Part shown: positions 16,966 through 24,851 of the stretch, piece after piece | Layout: every line of letters begins with the position of its first letter | Numbering within the stretch: position 1 is the first letter of the stretch | Source of the DNA: Paenibacillus bouchesdurhonensis | Lineage (GTDB): Bacteria; Bacillota; Bacilli; Paenibacillales; Paenibacillaceae | NCBI RefSeq assembly: GCF_900155685.1 | Contig: NZ_LT732548.1 | Span: 956,134 to 1,020,133 of the forward strand | DNA: 64,000 nucleotides | Direction of reading: 5' to 3' | Made by a program: the position numbers and the translations under genes | The notes under the pieces: model-generated | The model's input: the letters and a program-made list of their open reading frames with translations, nothing else | Database searches by the model: none | What the model was told of the DNA's origin: nothing

Positions 16966-17009
16966 CCCTTAAGGGACATTTACATGTTGCAGGTGGAAAA
17001 TGGTATAAT
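16966..17009 (+). promoter_or_regulatory. Exporter promoter with shared CCCTTAAGGG element
   Basis: CCCTTAAGGG (16966-16975, a perfect palindrome), then ACATTTAC with a weak -35 TTTACA (16979-16984), a 19-base spacer and TATAAT (17004-17009). Transcription would start near 17016, so translation must begin after the GTG at 17014. The same layout recurs at 22373-22416. Confidence 0.7.
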
Positions 17010-17064
17010 TTAGGTGATTAAACTAATCATGTACACAACTAAATTGCGGATGGGACGATTGGGA

Positions 17065-19284
17065 ATGATATTTTCGGGCAAATACCACTGCATAAAACAA
17101 TTCGACATTAAAGATTGCGGGGCAGCTTGTCTAGCGACCATTTCCAAGCAGTATGGACTGAAGATTCCGATATCCCGAATACGGGAAGTAGCTGGAACGG
17201 ACAAGCGCGGCACGAACGTCTACGGAGTCATTAAGGCCGCAGAAAGCCTCGGATTTACAGCCAAAGGGGTCAAGGCATCGCAGGAATCCATTTTTGAACC
17301 GTTTCCCATGCCAGCCATAGCCCATGTCATTATTGATCAAACGCTGTTACACTACGTAGTTATACATAAAGTGACGAAGAAGGAACTCATTATTGCCGAT
17401 CCGGCAAAAGGCATCGTGAAATATTCGCCCGAAGAATTCAGCAAGATTTGGACAGGTGTCCTTATCTTGATGGTTCCGGCGCCTACCTTTCAAAAGGGGG
17501 ATGAAACGAAAGGGTTATTTCCCCGATTTTTCAGTTTATTAATTCCTCAACGCAAGCTTATCTTCAGCCTGTTTATGGCTTCTATTCTCTATACCGTATT
17601 AGGTATTCTTGGTGCATTCTACTTTAAATTTTTATTGGATGAAATTTTACCCCACGGCTTGGACAAGACCTTGCATATGGTCTCTATCGGCGTCATAACT
17701 TTAACCTTGTTCAGAATATTGTTAAGCGCTTTCCGCAATCATTTGCTGCTATATTTGAGCCAAAAATTAGACATTTCATTAATCCTCGGTTATTACCAGC
17801 ATGTGCTGAAGCTGCCGATGAATTTTTTCGGCACCCGCAAGACAGGAGAGATCATTTCTAGGCTGATGGACGCCTCCAAAGTAAGGGATGCCATATCGGG
17901 GGCTACCTTGACGATCATGATCGATGTCATCATGGCACTGATCGGCGGATTCATTTTATATTCCCAAAGCCCGTTTCTGTTCGGGGTTACCGCCACAATG
18001 ATCCCCCTGTATATCGTGCTTGTCTGGGCGTTCCATAAGCCGTTCGAGCGGATGAACCGCAAGCAGATGGAGAATAACGCCCAACTGAACTCCTACTTGG
18101 TAGAATCGATCAACGGCATCGAGACGCTTAAGGCGTACAGTGCAGAGCAGAAGGCGAATTTTGAGACGGAGAAGAAGTTTGTCGTTCTGCTGCGAAGCGT
18201 GTTCCGATTCGGTTTTTTCAATAATGTACAAGCCTCGTTAAAAGGATTGGTTCAGGCCGTTGGGGGAATCGTTATTTTATGGGCCGGGGCGCATCAGGTG
18301 ATTCGCGGGAATATGTCTATGGGGCAGTTGATCACGTTTAATGCGCTGCTCGCTTATTTTCTGGAGCCTATTCAGAACTTGATCAATCTGCAGCCGATGG
18401 TGCAAACTGCGGTTGTCGCCGCGGATCGGCTCGGAGAGATATTGGATCTCACGCCGGAGAAGGATGAGGATGAGGAGCGGAAGATCGTTCCTGCTTCATT
18501 GAAGGGACAAATCAAGCTGCAAGGGCTGGATTTCCGCTATGGAACGCGGCAGCTTGTCCTGAAGAATGTGAATCTTACCATTTCTGCCGGAGAGAAGATT
18601 GCGTTCGTCGGTGAGAGCGGATCAGGCAAAACGACGCTAATTCAGCTGCTGATGCGTTTCTATGTCCCCGAGAAGGGCGACATTCTCATTAATGACAATA
18701 ATATTAAGGACATTAACATGGATACGCTGCGTGAGAGAATTGCTTACATTACGCAGGATACGTTTTTTTTCAGCGGGACGATTCGCGATAATCTCTGTCT
18801 TGGCATTGATGATGAGGCAGAGCTGGAGAGGGTCGTGGAGGCGGCGAAGATCGCCAAAGCACATGATTTTATTAATGAGCTGCCGTTAAGATACAGCACG
18901 GTGCTGGAGGAGGATGCCTCCAATTTATCCGGCGGACAGAAGCAGCGCCTTGCTATTGCGAGAGCAATTCTGAAGCAGCCTGATATCCTCATTATGGATG
19001 AAGCGACAAGCAATTTGGATTCGACGACGGAGAAGGCAATTTCAGAGACAATACATAATTTGCAGGATGTCACGACGATCATCATTGCCCACCGCTTAAG
19101 CACGATTATGCGCTGCAACCGAATTTTTGTAATGGATCATGGCGAAATCATCGAGTCCGGAACGCATGTGGAGCTAATGGGCCGCCGGGGCAAATATTAC
19201 GAGCTGTGGAAGGATCAGATTCCGGAAGGTATGAATGAGCAAGGATTGCAGGGGCAAGGCATGCTGGAGACGACCAGCAATTAA
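17065..19284 (+). CDS. Peptidase-containing ABC exporter (C39 protease, PCAT) for double-glycine peptides
   Basis: Removes double-glycine leaders and exports the core peptides. The N-terminal C39 peptidase has Cys in IKDCGAACLAT (about residue 18), His in LLHYVVIHKV (about 96) and Asp in IIADPAKG (about 112), so the triad is complete. Then come six membrane helices (about 150-440) and an ATPase with Walker A GESGSGKTT, signature LSGGQKQR, Walker B ILIMDEATSNLD and the switch His in IIAHRLS. The start is uncertain: GTG 17014 and ATG 17029 lie at or near the predicted transcription start, so ATG 17065, close to the conserved domain, is chosen although its ribosome binding site is weak. Confidence 0.92.
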   Translation: MIFSGKYHCIKQFDIKDCGAACLATISKQYGLKIPISRIREVAGTDKRGTNVYGVIKAAESLGFTAKGVKASQESIFEPFPMPAIAHVIIDQTLLHYVVIHKVTKKELIIADPAKGIVKYSPEEFSKIWTGVLILMVPAPTFQKGDETKGLFPRFFSLLIPQRKLIFSLFMASILYTVLGILGAFYFKFLLDEILPHGLDKTLHMVSIGVITLTLFRILLSAFRNHLLLYLSQKLDISLILGYYQHVLKLPMNFFGTRKTGEIISRLMDASKVRDAISGATLTIMIDVIMALIGGFILYSQSPFLFGVTATMIPLYIVLVWAFHKPFERMNRKQMENNAQLNSYLVESINGIETLKAYSAEQKANFETEKKFVVLLRSVFRFGFFNNVQASLKGLVQAVGGIVILWAGAHQVIRGNMSMGQLITFNALLAYFLEPIQNLINLQPMVQTAVVAADRLGEILDLTPEKDEDEERKIVPASLKGQIKLQGLDFRYGTRQLVLKNVNLTISAGEKIAFVGESGSGKTTLIQLLMRFYVPEKGDILINDNNIKDINMDTLRERIAYITQDTFFFSGTIRDNLCLGIDDEAELERVVEAAKIAKAHDFINELPLRYSTVLEEDASNLSGGQKQRLAIARAILKQPDILIMDEATSNLDSTTEKAISETIHNLQDVTTIIIAHRLSTIMRCNRIFVMDHGEIIESGTHVELMGRRGKYYELWKDQIPEGMNEQGLQGQGMLETTSN

Positions 19285-19367
19285 TTGCTATTGGTGGGTG
19301 AGCAAGATGGATATATGGACATTGATCCTATCGTGAGCACAACGCAGGGAAGTAGGTAGGATAAATT

Positions 19368-20750
19368 ATGAGAGCAGTCATTAGGGAAATGGGAGAAATT
19401 ACTGACAGCCGCGAGATTATGGAGGCGAGGACGAATCCATTCATTTCGATATTCATCGGTTTTCTGGTTCTCATTTTGGCAGTCGGGCTGATTTGGGCTT
19501 CCGTAAGCAAAGTCGACATTGTCGTCAAAGCAAGCGGCGTGGTGCGTCCTAATGAGAAAGTAAGCCGGATTCAGAATAAGGCGACAGGCACCGTGGAGAG
19601 CGTTCAATATGCCGCAGGGCAGAAAGTGAAGGCTGGAGATGTATTGTATACGCTGCATAAAGATCAGATCGAAGCGGACAAGCTGGCAGCGGAGCTTGAT
19701 TTGCAGAAGGCGAAGGCGCAGCTGGAGGAGCTTGTGCAGTTCAGAAGCCAGATCCTTGCTGGTAAAACGCTGGAGAATCCGGATGCCGTCGAACAGTCGG
19801 AGCTTCTGAGCAATTTGCTGGAAAGCCATTCTATGAAGCAGAAATTCCATGTCGAATTGATCCGGCTGACGGGACAACTGGAACAAGCCGAAGAGAAGCA
19901 TGAGCATCTGCAGTTGCTGAAGCAATCCATCGCTTCAGGCACAAATCTATTGCCTGCCGATACCGAATATTATTACAAATTTCAAGACTATCAGATCAAG
20001 AAGGAACAGTATGCATTGCGGGAGCAAACGGCGTCCGAGCTGTATAAAATGACGGTTCGTCATGACGGCGATGACAGCGAGGCGAAGCAGAAATTGGAGG
20101 ATGTGCGGCTGCAGGCCAGCGATTATGTCAACGGCTATGAATTGGCGCTCATTACGGCCATCAATGAAAATAATCAACTATTGGTTAAATTGCGGGGAGA
20201 GATGGATGTTATTTACTTGCAATTAGCCGAATCTATCGATACTGGACAGGAGCATGTAAAGAGCCTGGAAGAACGACTCCAGAATCTCGATTTCGCGCTA
20301 AGGGATTATGTGATCAAGGCTCCGATTGACGGTACGGTGAACGTCATTACTGATATCAATGCGGGAGATTTGCTGCAGATAGGAACAGAATTGCTGACGA
20401 TCCTGCCGGAGAACGATTCCGAGTTCATGATGAAGCTGGCGATATCCAATCAGGACGTGGCGAACATCAAGGTAGGAGATACAATCAAATATAGTTTTAT
20501 CGCCCTCCCTTCCAAGGACTACGGAATGCTGCAAGGGACGGTTCGATCCATCAGCGGGGATGCGGTAATGAGTCAGCAGGATGGATACAGCTATTACTCC
20601 GTCGAGGCCGATATCCAGAGCAAGCCGCTTCGAAGCAAGAAAGGGGAGGAGGCCTACATTAAGACGGGGATGATGGCAGAGGCGCAAATCATCGCCAGAA
20701 GCGAGACGGTGCTTGAATATATTTTGAAGAAGATAGATTTGAAGCAGTGA
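19368..20750 (+). CDS. HlyD-type membrane fusion / bacteriocin secretion accessory protein
   Basis: A 460-residue adaptor working with the C39 exporter. It has one N-terminal membrane helix (about residues 25-50, FISIFIGFLVLILAVGLIW), a first biotinyl-lipoyl half (GVVRPNEKVSRIQ, GTVESVQYAAGQKVKAGD), a long coiled coil (about 105-310, rich in Glu/Lys/Leu heptads), and the second lipoyl half (VIKAPIDGTVNVI) followed by a beta-barrel segment. It starts 83 bases after the exporter gene and ends 30 bases before the precursor gene, so they are probably cotranscribed. In Gram-positives such proteins stabilise peptide export rather than spanning a periplasm. Confidence 0.88.
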   Translation: MRAVIREMGEITDSREIMEARTNPFISIFIGFLVLILAVGLIWASVSKVDIVVKASGVVRPNEKVSRIQNKATGTVESVQYAAGQKVKAGDVLYTLHKDQIEADKLAAELDLQKAKAQLEELVQFRSQILAGKTLENPDAVEQSELLSNLLESHSMKQKFHVELIRLTGQLEQAEEKHEHLQLLKQSIASGTNLLPADTEYYYKFQDYQIKKEQYALREQTASELYKMTVRHDGDDSEAKQKLEDVRLQASDYVNGYELALITAINENNQLLVKLRGEMDVIYLQLAESIDTGQEHVKSLEERLQNLDFALRDYVIKAPIDGTVNVITDINAGDLLQIGTELLTILPENDSEFMMKLAISNQDVANIKVGDTIKYSFIALPSKDYGMLQGTVRSISGDAVMSQQDGYSYYSVEADIQSKPLRSKKGEEAYIKTGMMAEAQIIARSETVLEYILKKIDLKQ

Positions 20751-20780
20751 ATTCTAGGAGCTGGAAAGGAGGTGAAGATG

Positions 20781-21062
20781 ATGAAAATTACACTCGATGC
20801 ATTGCAAAAAGATTCAATCAGCTCTCATTTTAATGTCGAAATTAACGCAGTCGAAATTTCTCCTGAGGAAATGCAGAACATCGACGGCGGAAGCCTGGAT
20901 CGTCCAATCGTTACGACACTTGCTGTCGGTGAAGAAGACGGCGGCCCGATCATGACGACGATGGCGCTTGGCGAAGAAGGCGGCGGCCCGATCATGACGA
21001 CACTTGCTGTCGGCGAAGAAGGCGGCGCAACTACGCTCGCCATTGGCGAAGAGTGCTTCTAA
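20781..21062 (+). CDS. Graspetide precursor with four TTxxxxEE core motifs (plesiocin-like)
   Basis: A 93-residue RiPP precursor. Residues 1-37 are a leader ending EISPEEMQNIDGG, a double-glycine site for the C39 exporter. The 56-residue core carries four TTxxxxEE motifs: TTLAVGEE (45-52), TTMALGEE (59-66), TTLAVGEE (73-80) and TTLAIGEE (84-91), ending Cys-Phe. TTxxxxEE is the known core signature of plesiocin-type (group 2) graspetides, in which an ATP-grasp ligase joins Thr hydroxyls to Glu side chains as esters. ATG 20781 lies eight bases after AGGAGG; ATG 20778 and GTG 20772 sit too close. The ligase gene is next downstream. Product activity is unknown. Confidence 0.9.
   Translation: MKITLDALQKDSISSHFNVEINAVEISPEEMQNIDGGSLDRPIVTTLAVGEEDGGPIMTTMALGEEGGGPIMTTLAVGEEGGATTLAIGEECF
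20904..21059 (+). repeat. Intragenic near-tandem repeat encoding the graspetide core
   Basis: Three near-identical units start at 20904, 20946 and 20988 (pitch 42 bp, each beginning with the codon for Pro before Ile-Val/Met-Thr-Thr). A shorter fourth unit starts at 21027 without the Pro-Ile-Met codons. The high DNA identity suggests recent unit duplication. Confidence 0.85.
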
Positions 21063-21071
21063 TACTTCGTA

Positions 21072-21112
21072 ACAAAGGGGTAATTGTCGTTATGACATTA
21101 TCCCTTTTGTGC
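21072..21112 (+). promoter_or_regulatory. Strong hairpin between the precursor and ligase genes
   Basis: AAAGGGGTAAT pairs with ATTATCCCTTT, and after a one-base bulge GTC pairs with GAC around a GTTAT loop. Only four T follow, so it is likely a leaky terminator or mRNA stabiliser that raises precursor over ligase levels. Confidence 0.65.
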
Positions 21113-21163
21113 TTATATTCGTGAAATATATTTATTTAGATTCATAGAAGAGGAGGTATATTC

Positions 21164-22330
21164 ATGCCAATTCTCGTGGTCAATCCGATGAACGATGTTC
21201 ATTGTCGTCATATGGTAGCGAAACTGAAGGAGATGGGGCTCGAATACAAGGAACTCGGTTCGCCACAGTTGAATGATTATGCGGCTGTCAATGGCGAGCT
21301 GATCTATAACGGGGAGCCCTTGCGAAGGCTTCGCTCCGTTTATTTTCGCAGCATCATGACTCACAATCCAAACCAACTGGCCGGGGGCAGTGCGGCTGAA
21401 CGATACAACAGCCAGCTCCAGTTCTCCGCTCAGGTTGAGGCGGTACGGGGATGGCTGCACGCGCTTCACGAGGAAGGAGCCAGAGTCATTAACCCGCCAA
21501 GCAGCTCATCGAAGTACTATCAATTGAACGCCCTTCATAGAGCGGGCATTCCTCTGCCAAGAACCTGTATTACATCGAATTCGGAAATTGCCCGCAACTT
21601 CATTTCGCAGGTGAAGGGCGCAGTGTGCAAGCCTCTTCCCGGCGGAAGTTACTGCAGAAAGGTGACCCCGGATTTGCTTGAGCAGCTGGAAGCGATCCAT
21701 AATGAGCCTACGATTTTTCAAGAGGAAATCCCCGGGGATGACGTTCGCATCAACATGCTGGCAGGAAAAGTGATCTCCGCGCACAAAATTATCAAATCGA
21801 ATCCAGATATTCTGGATTATCGAACCGACCCGGATTATCATTCCGGCGAAGTGCAGTACGAGAGCGTTGAACTGCCTAAGCAAGTAGTCCAATTTTGTGC
21901 CAGAGCAATGCAACTGTTAGGTCTTAGGTTCAGCGGCATTGATCTAAGAAGAACTCCTGACGGTGAGTTTGTACTCATTGAATGCAACAGCATGCCGGCC
22001 TTCCTCGATATTGAGCTGAAGACGGGGGCGATGATTACGGCTAGTTTGATCGAGGATATGCAGCAGGCTCCCCTCATTGACCGCTCTTCATCCAATTTTG
22101 GAGTCGGCACCTATGCAAGAAAGAAAGGCACAGCGAACAATTCCACTTTGTTCGATTATTATGATGTTATGAGCCATTGGAGCAAGCAGGCCCGCAAGCT
22201 TAAGGATCGTATTATCGTTGATTTAAATGAGGAACAGAAGGAGCAGATGCTGGAACAGACCGGCTCTCCAAAAGCACAGATGGAGCTGGAAATTCAAGAC
22301 GGCAAGGTCAAAGTGCTGCGAGTTTGGTAG
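21164..22330 (+). CDS. ATP-grasp peptide ligase, graspetide synthetase
   Basis: A 388-residue RimK/MvdD-like ATP-grasp enzyme, predicted to form ester (or amide) links between Thr and Glu side chains of the adjacent precursor. Visible elements are an N-terminal alpha/beta domain (PILVVNPMND, LRSVYFRSI), an ATP-binding lysine segment VCKPLPGGSY, the adenine/Mg region IFQEEIPGDDVRINMLAGKV, and FSGIDLRRTPDGEFVLIECN with the metal-binding Asp, Glu and Asn. It is somewhat longer than typical microviridin ligases (about 320 residues), with an extra C-terminal stretch. ATG 21164 follows GAGGAGG. Only one ligase and no acetyltransferase are present, as in plesiocin-type clusters. Confidence 0.88.
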   Translation: MPILVVNPMNDVHCRHMVAKLKEMGLEYKELGSPQLNDYAAVNGELIYNGEPLRRLRSVYFRSIMTHNPNQLAGGSAAERYNSQLQFSAQVEAVRGWLHALHEEGARVINPPSSSSKYYQLNALHRAGIPLPRTCITSNSEIARNFISQVKGAVCKPLPGGSYCRKVTPDLLEQLEAIHNEPTIFQEEIPGDDVRINMLAGKVISAHKIIKSNPDILDYRTDPDYHSGEVQYESVELPKQVVQFCARAMQLLGLRFSGIDLRRTPDGEFVLIECNSMPAFLDIELKTGAMITASLIEDMQQAPLIDRSSSNFGVGTYARKKGTANNSTLFDYYDVMSHWSKQARKLKDRIIVDLNEEQKEQMLEQTGSPKAQMELEIQDGKVKVLRVW

Positions 22331-22372
22331 TCATGCGCAACGTAATATCAAGCCGGAACTATTGCAAAATAG

Positions 22373-22416
22373 CCCTCAAGGGATATTTACTTTATTTGGG
22401 ATATTATTAATAATAT
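22373..22416 (+). promoter_or_regulatory. Second promoter with the shared CCCTCAAGGG element
   Basis: CCCTCAAGGG (22373-22382), ATATTTAC, weak -35 TTTACT (22386-22391), 19-base spacer and TAATAT (22411-22416). Spacing from element to -10 (29 bases) is identical to the exporter promoter at 16966-17009. It should drive the 31-residue peptide and the bacteriocin. Confidence 0.7.
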
Positions 22417-22453
22417 AGATAATAAGGAAACTAATCAGAAAGAGGTAAATACC

Positions 22454-22549
22454 ATGCCAGGTATTATAATCTTTTCATTTATTATAGGTTTCGCCGCCGT
22501 CTTCATTTATAGCATATATATCAAAAGAAAAAATAAAGATGAGAAGTGA
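22454..22549 (+). CDS. Small single-pass membrane peptide (31 residues)
   Basis: ATG 22454 with AAAGAGGTAA upstream, stop TGA at 22547. The peptide begins MPGIIIFSFIIGFAAVFIYS, one membrane helix, and ends in a charged tail (IKRKNKDEK), so it should sit in the membrane with its C-terminus inside. It is the first gene after the shared promoter and directly precedes the bacteriocin gene, a common place for an immunity or export-helper peptide; this role is inferred. Confidence 0.6.
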   Translation: MPGIIIFSFIIGFAAVFIYSIYIKRKNKDEK

Positions 22550-22557
22550 TCAGGGTG

Positions 22558-22605
22558 TACTTTAGTTAACATTTACATATATTGCACAGTGCTCAAACTA
22601 AAGTA
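22558..22605 (+). promoter_or_regulatory. 10-bp inverted repeat before the bacteriocin gene
   Basis: TACTTTAGTT (22558-22567) and AACTAAAGTA (22596-22605) are exact inverted copies with 28 bases between. The interior includes ACATTTACAT, similar to the shared promoter element but without CCCTTAAGGG. It ends about 13 bases before the AGGAGG of the bacteriocin gene. Confidence 0.4.
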
Positions 22606-22629
22606 AATATTATTAAAGGAGGAGAAATT

Positions 22630-22884
22630 ATGGATTCTGTTATGCAACTGAACGGCTTCAATGAATTGTCCCTGAATGAAATGATGTCAATCGATGGCGG
22701 CGGTGATTTTAGCTGGAGCGATCTGGGTAAGTCCGTAGTTGGCGGCGCTGCAAGCGGGGCGATCGGCGGCGGAGCGGCTGGTGCTATGGCTGGCGGCGTT
22801 GGAGCTGGTCCGGGAGCCCTCGTAGGCGGAGCGGCCGGTGCTGTGGGTGGAGCCGCAGCTTATCTCCTTACTTTCTGGTGGTAA
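22630..22884 (+). CDS. Double-glycine leader bacteriocin, class II-like
   Basis: An 84-residue precursor. The leader (residues 1-24) ends LSLNEMMSIDGG, very like the graspetide leader, so the same C39 exporter should cut it. The 60-residue mature part begins GDFSWSDLGKSVV and is almost entirely Gly/Ala/Val (many GxxxG and AxxxG pairs), ending AAAYLLTFWW. This glycine-zipper pattern is typical of pore-forming class II (including two-peptide) bacteriocins. ATG 22630 follows AAAGGAGGAG. No second pore peptide is obvious next to it. Target unknown. Confidence 0.85.
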   Translation: MDSVMQLNGFNELSLNEMMSIDGGGDFSWSDLGKSVVGGAASGAIGGGAAGAMAGGVGAGPGALVGGAAGAVGGAAAYLLTFWW

Positions 22885-22950
22885 ACAGAAGTTTGGCAGT
22901 TTAATAAGGCAGCCCAATGGACTTGGACAAGCCTTGATTAATTGTCAGAG

Positions 22951-23000
22951 GAAGAATTCAGTCGGGCATCCCAGCTCGGCTGAACTTCTTCTTTCTTGAG
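22951..23000 (+). terminator. Terminator after the bacteriocin gene
   Basis: GAAGAATTCAGTCG pairs with CGGCTGAACTTC across a short loop, followed by a T-rich tail (TTCTTTCTT). Confidence 0.6.
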
Positions 23001-23028
23001 TTATAAGCAGTATTAATGGAGTGATGAC

Positions 23029-24192
23029 ATGATCGCAGCGAAGATAATTCTATCCATCCTCATTTATCTATTGAATGCAGTTATTGCTGTAGTCTTGGGC
23101 AATAGTGCGATAAATAAATATAAGAGAACGGCTTCCAGAGAACAGGCTTTGTATTTTTTCGGGCAAATCAGATCCATTCATTACATATATTACATTGTTT
23201 CTATGGTAGTCATCATTATGCTGCTGACCAGCTTGTTGCCTAAGACCAAAGCGAATTATGCACTCATTTCGTCGCTGCCATTCGCCTATTTGATACTCAG
23301 TACGGTTCTAAGTCAGCTTATCTATCATCGGGTGTACAGAATCGTGCGAGACATCGGGACTTCCCTGCGGGAAGAACTGGAGACTGCTATTAAATCCAGC
23401 TTAATGATGTATTTGCCGGCGTTAATCATACTACCGCTTAGATTTCAATGGATTACGATTGAATTGAGCGGCCTATGGTCAAGCCTCTTAATATTAATAG
23501 CTGTTGCTGCTTATAATTTGGCGTATCCTTACCTGCTCCGATTTTCCTTATCGGCCAAGCCACTACAGGATGAGGCGAAGAAGGCAGAAATCGAGAGATT
23601 TCTGAATAGTCATAGCATGAAGCGGGTGCAGGTGTTTGAGTGGCCGACAACCAACAACAAAGTAGCGAATGCGATTGTCTGCGGTCTGATCTATAAGCGG
23701 GTGTTCATAGGCAGCTATTTGCTGGAGAATCTTTCGATATCTGAAATGAATTCGATTCTAGCCCATGAGATCGGCCATATTAGAAGGTTCCATTTATGGA
23801 TTAAAGCCATATTATTCGTGGCAGCGATTCCTTTATTTTTAGGGTTGACGTCGATGATGGATCGGGTGGAAGGTAGTGGTTTTCATATCCCGATACCTGT
23901 CGGGGTTGTTTTTATTTTAGCTCTCATCCTGGGCTACCTATGGTTTGTAGGCTCGTATGTTTCTAGGAAGCTTGAGAGAGACGCGGACGCATACGTGCTT
24001 AAGATGGGAATTCCGGCAGCTGTATTCGTTTCGGCTTTGACGAAGCTCGCTGAATTGAATCATTCCATGCTCTCCATCCATAAATTCATCGAGAAGCTGC
24101 AGACGCATCCTTCGTTTGAACATCGGATTCAGTGGATCCAGCATGCAGCAAAGCATGCTTATAACGCGGATAAGCGGACGATTTCCAAATAA
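23029..24192 (+). CDS. M48-family membrane zinc metalloprotease
   Basis: A 387-residue integral membrane protease of the Ste24/HtpX class. Hydrophobic helices lie at about residues 5-25, 60-80, 85-105, 135-180, 265-285 and 290-320. The zinc motif is HEIGH in NSILAHEIGHIRRFH (about 245-249), and the third ligand is Glu in KLERDADAYVLKMG (about 318). It sits directly after the bacteriocin gene and its terminator, with its own ribosome binding site. It could mature or inactivate a secreted peptide, or provide self-protection; an unrelated membrane quality-control role is equally possible. Confidence 0.82.
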   Translation: MIAAKIILSILIYLLNAVIAVVLGNSAINKYKRTASREQALYFFGQIRSIHYIYYIVSMVVIIMLLTSLLPKTKANYALISSLPFAYLILSTVLSQLIYHRVYRIVRDIGTSLREELETAIKSSLMMYLPALIILPLRFQWITIELSGLWSSLLILIAVAAYNLAYPYLLRFSLSAKPLQDEAKKAEIERFLNSHSMKRVQVFEWPTTNNKVANAIVCGLIYKRVFIGSYLLENLSISEMNSILAHEIGHIRRFHLWIKAILFVAAIPLFLGLTSMMDRVEGSGFHIPIPVGVVFILALILGYLWFVGSYVSRKLERDADAYVLKMGIPAAVFVSALTKLAELNHSMLSIHKFIEKLQTHPSFEHRIQWIQHAAKHAYNADKRTISK

Positions 24193-24269
24193 TGAATAAC
24201 GTATTCAGTTTTGCTGAAAATTTATAAATTAAATTCAATGACTATATTTTAAAAATGGAGGTACACAGC

Positions 24270-24743
24270 ATGGAGCAGACGATTCATATTGAAACAGGGA
24301 AGAGCATCCGATTCGATCATGTAGCTGCGTTTCGCGCAAAAATAAAGCAATCCGAAGTGGATCATGAGCTGGGCAAATTTGTAGCTATATTACAAGGCAG
24401 CGGGGCAAGAAGAAACGGGCCGATGATTTCCGCTACCTTTGGGGTTGAGAGCGGTCAGGAGGAGCCAGTTTTAGATATCGAGTTCATGTTTCCAGTCGAC
24501 CGCCCAATCGATTTGCCCGAACCCTACAAATTCAAACCGGTATTTCAACTGATTGACGCTGTATACACGAGGCATGTAGGAGATCCCCAAGGTCTGGATC
24601 GGGTATTTATGGAGCTTATGGATTACATCCACCGGAACGAAATGCTCCAAGTCTCCGCAGGATATAAAGTGTCCGTCGATCCTCCAGCCGGGGCAGAAGC
24701 ATGCTTCGATGTGTATATTGTGGTGAATCCTTCTATTTTGTAG
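24270..24743 (+). CDS. Hypothetical protein, possibly GyrI/SOUL-like
   Basis: A 157-residue cytoplasmic protein without recognised catalytic residues. The order of segments (a conserved opening, then RRNGPMISATFG, then a hydrophobic strand EPVLDIEFMFPVD) recalls the GyrI-like small-molecule-binding fold seen in multidrug-binding proteins, but the match is loose. ATG 24270 lies nine bases after TGGAGG; an in-frame ATG at 24255 overlaps that site. It may belong to the end of the peptide locus or be independent. Confidence 0.5.
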   Translation: MEQTIHIETGKSIRFDHVAAFRAKIKQSEVDHELGKFVAILQGSGARRNGPMISATFGVESGQEEPVLDIEFMFPVDRPIDLPEPYKFKPVFQLIDAVYTRHVGDPQGLDRVFMELMDYIHRNEMLQVSAGYKVSVDPPAGAEACFDVYIVVNPSIL

Positions 24744-24851
24744 CAAAATCGCCCTCAAGCTCATTCAGAGATGGTATGCTATGTAAAGTGCAATACTGAG
24801 TGGCTAACTTCATAGCTTCACAGACAGAATGAGTGGAAGGGACGTAGAAGG

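Noticed and set aside
22582..22629. Longer N-terminus for the bacteriocin starting at 22582
   Set aside because: It lies upstream of the AAAGGAGGAG site and within the inverted repeat. ATG 22630 gives a standard double-glycine leader.
24752..24760. CCCTCAAGC, a partial match to the RiPP promoter palindrome
   Set aside because: The downstream ATTTAC and a spaced -10 are missing, so it is not counted as a third promoter.
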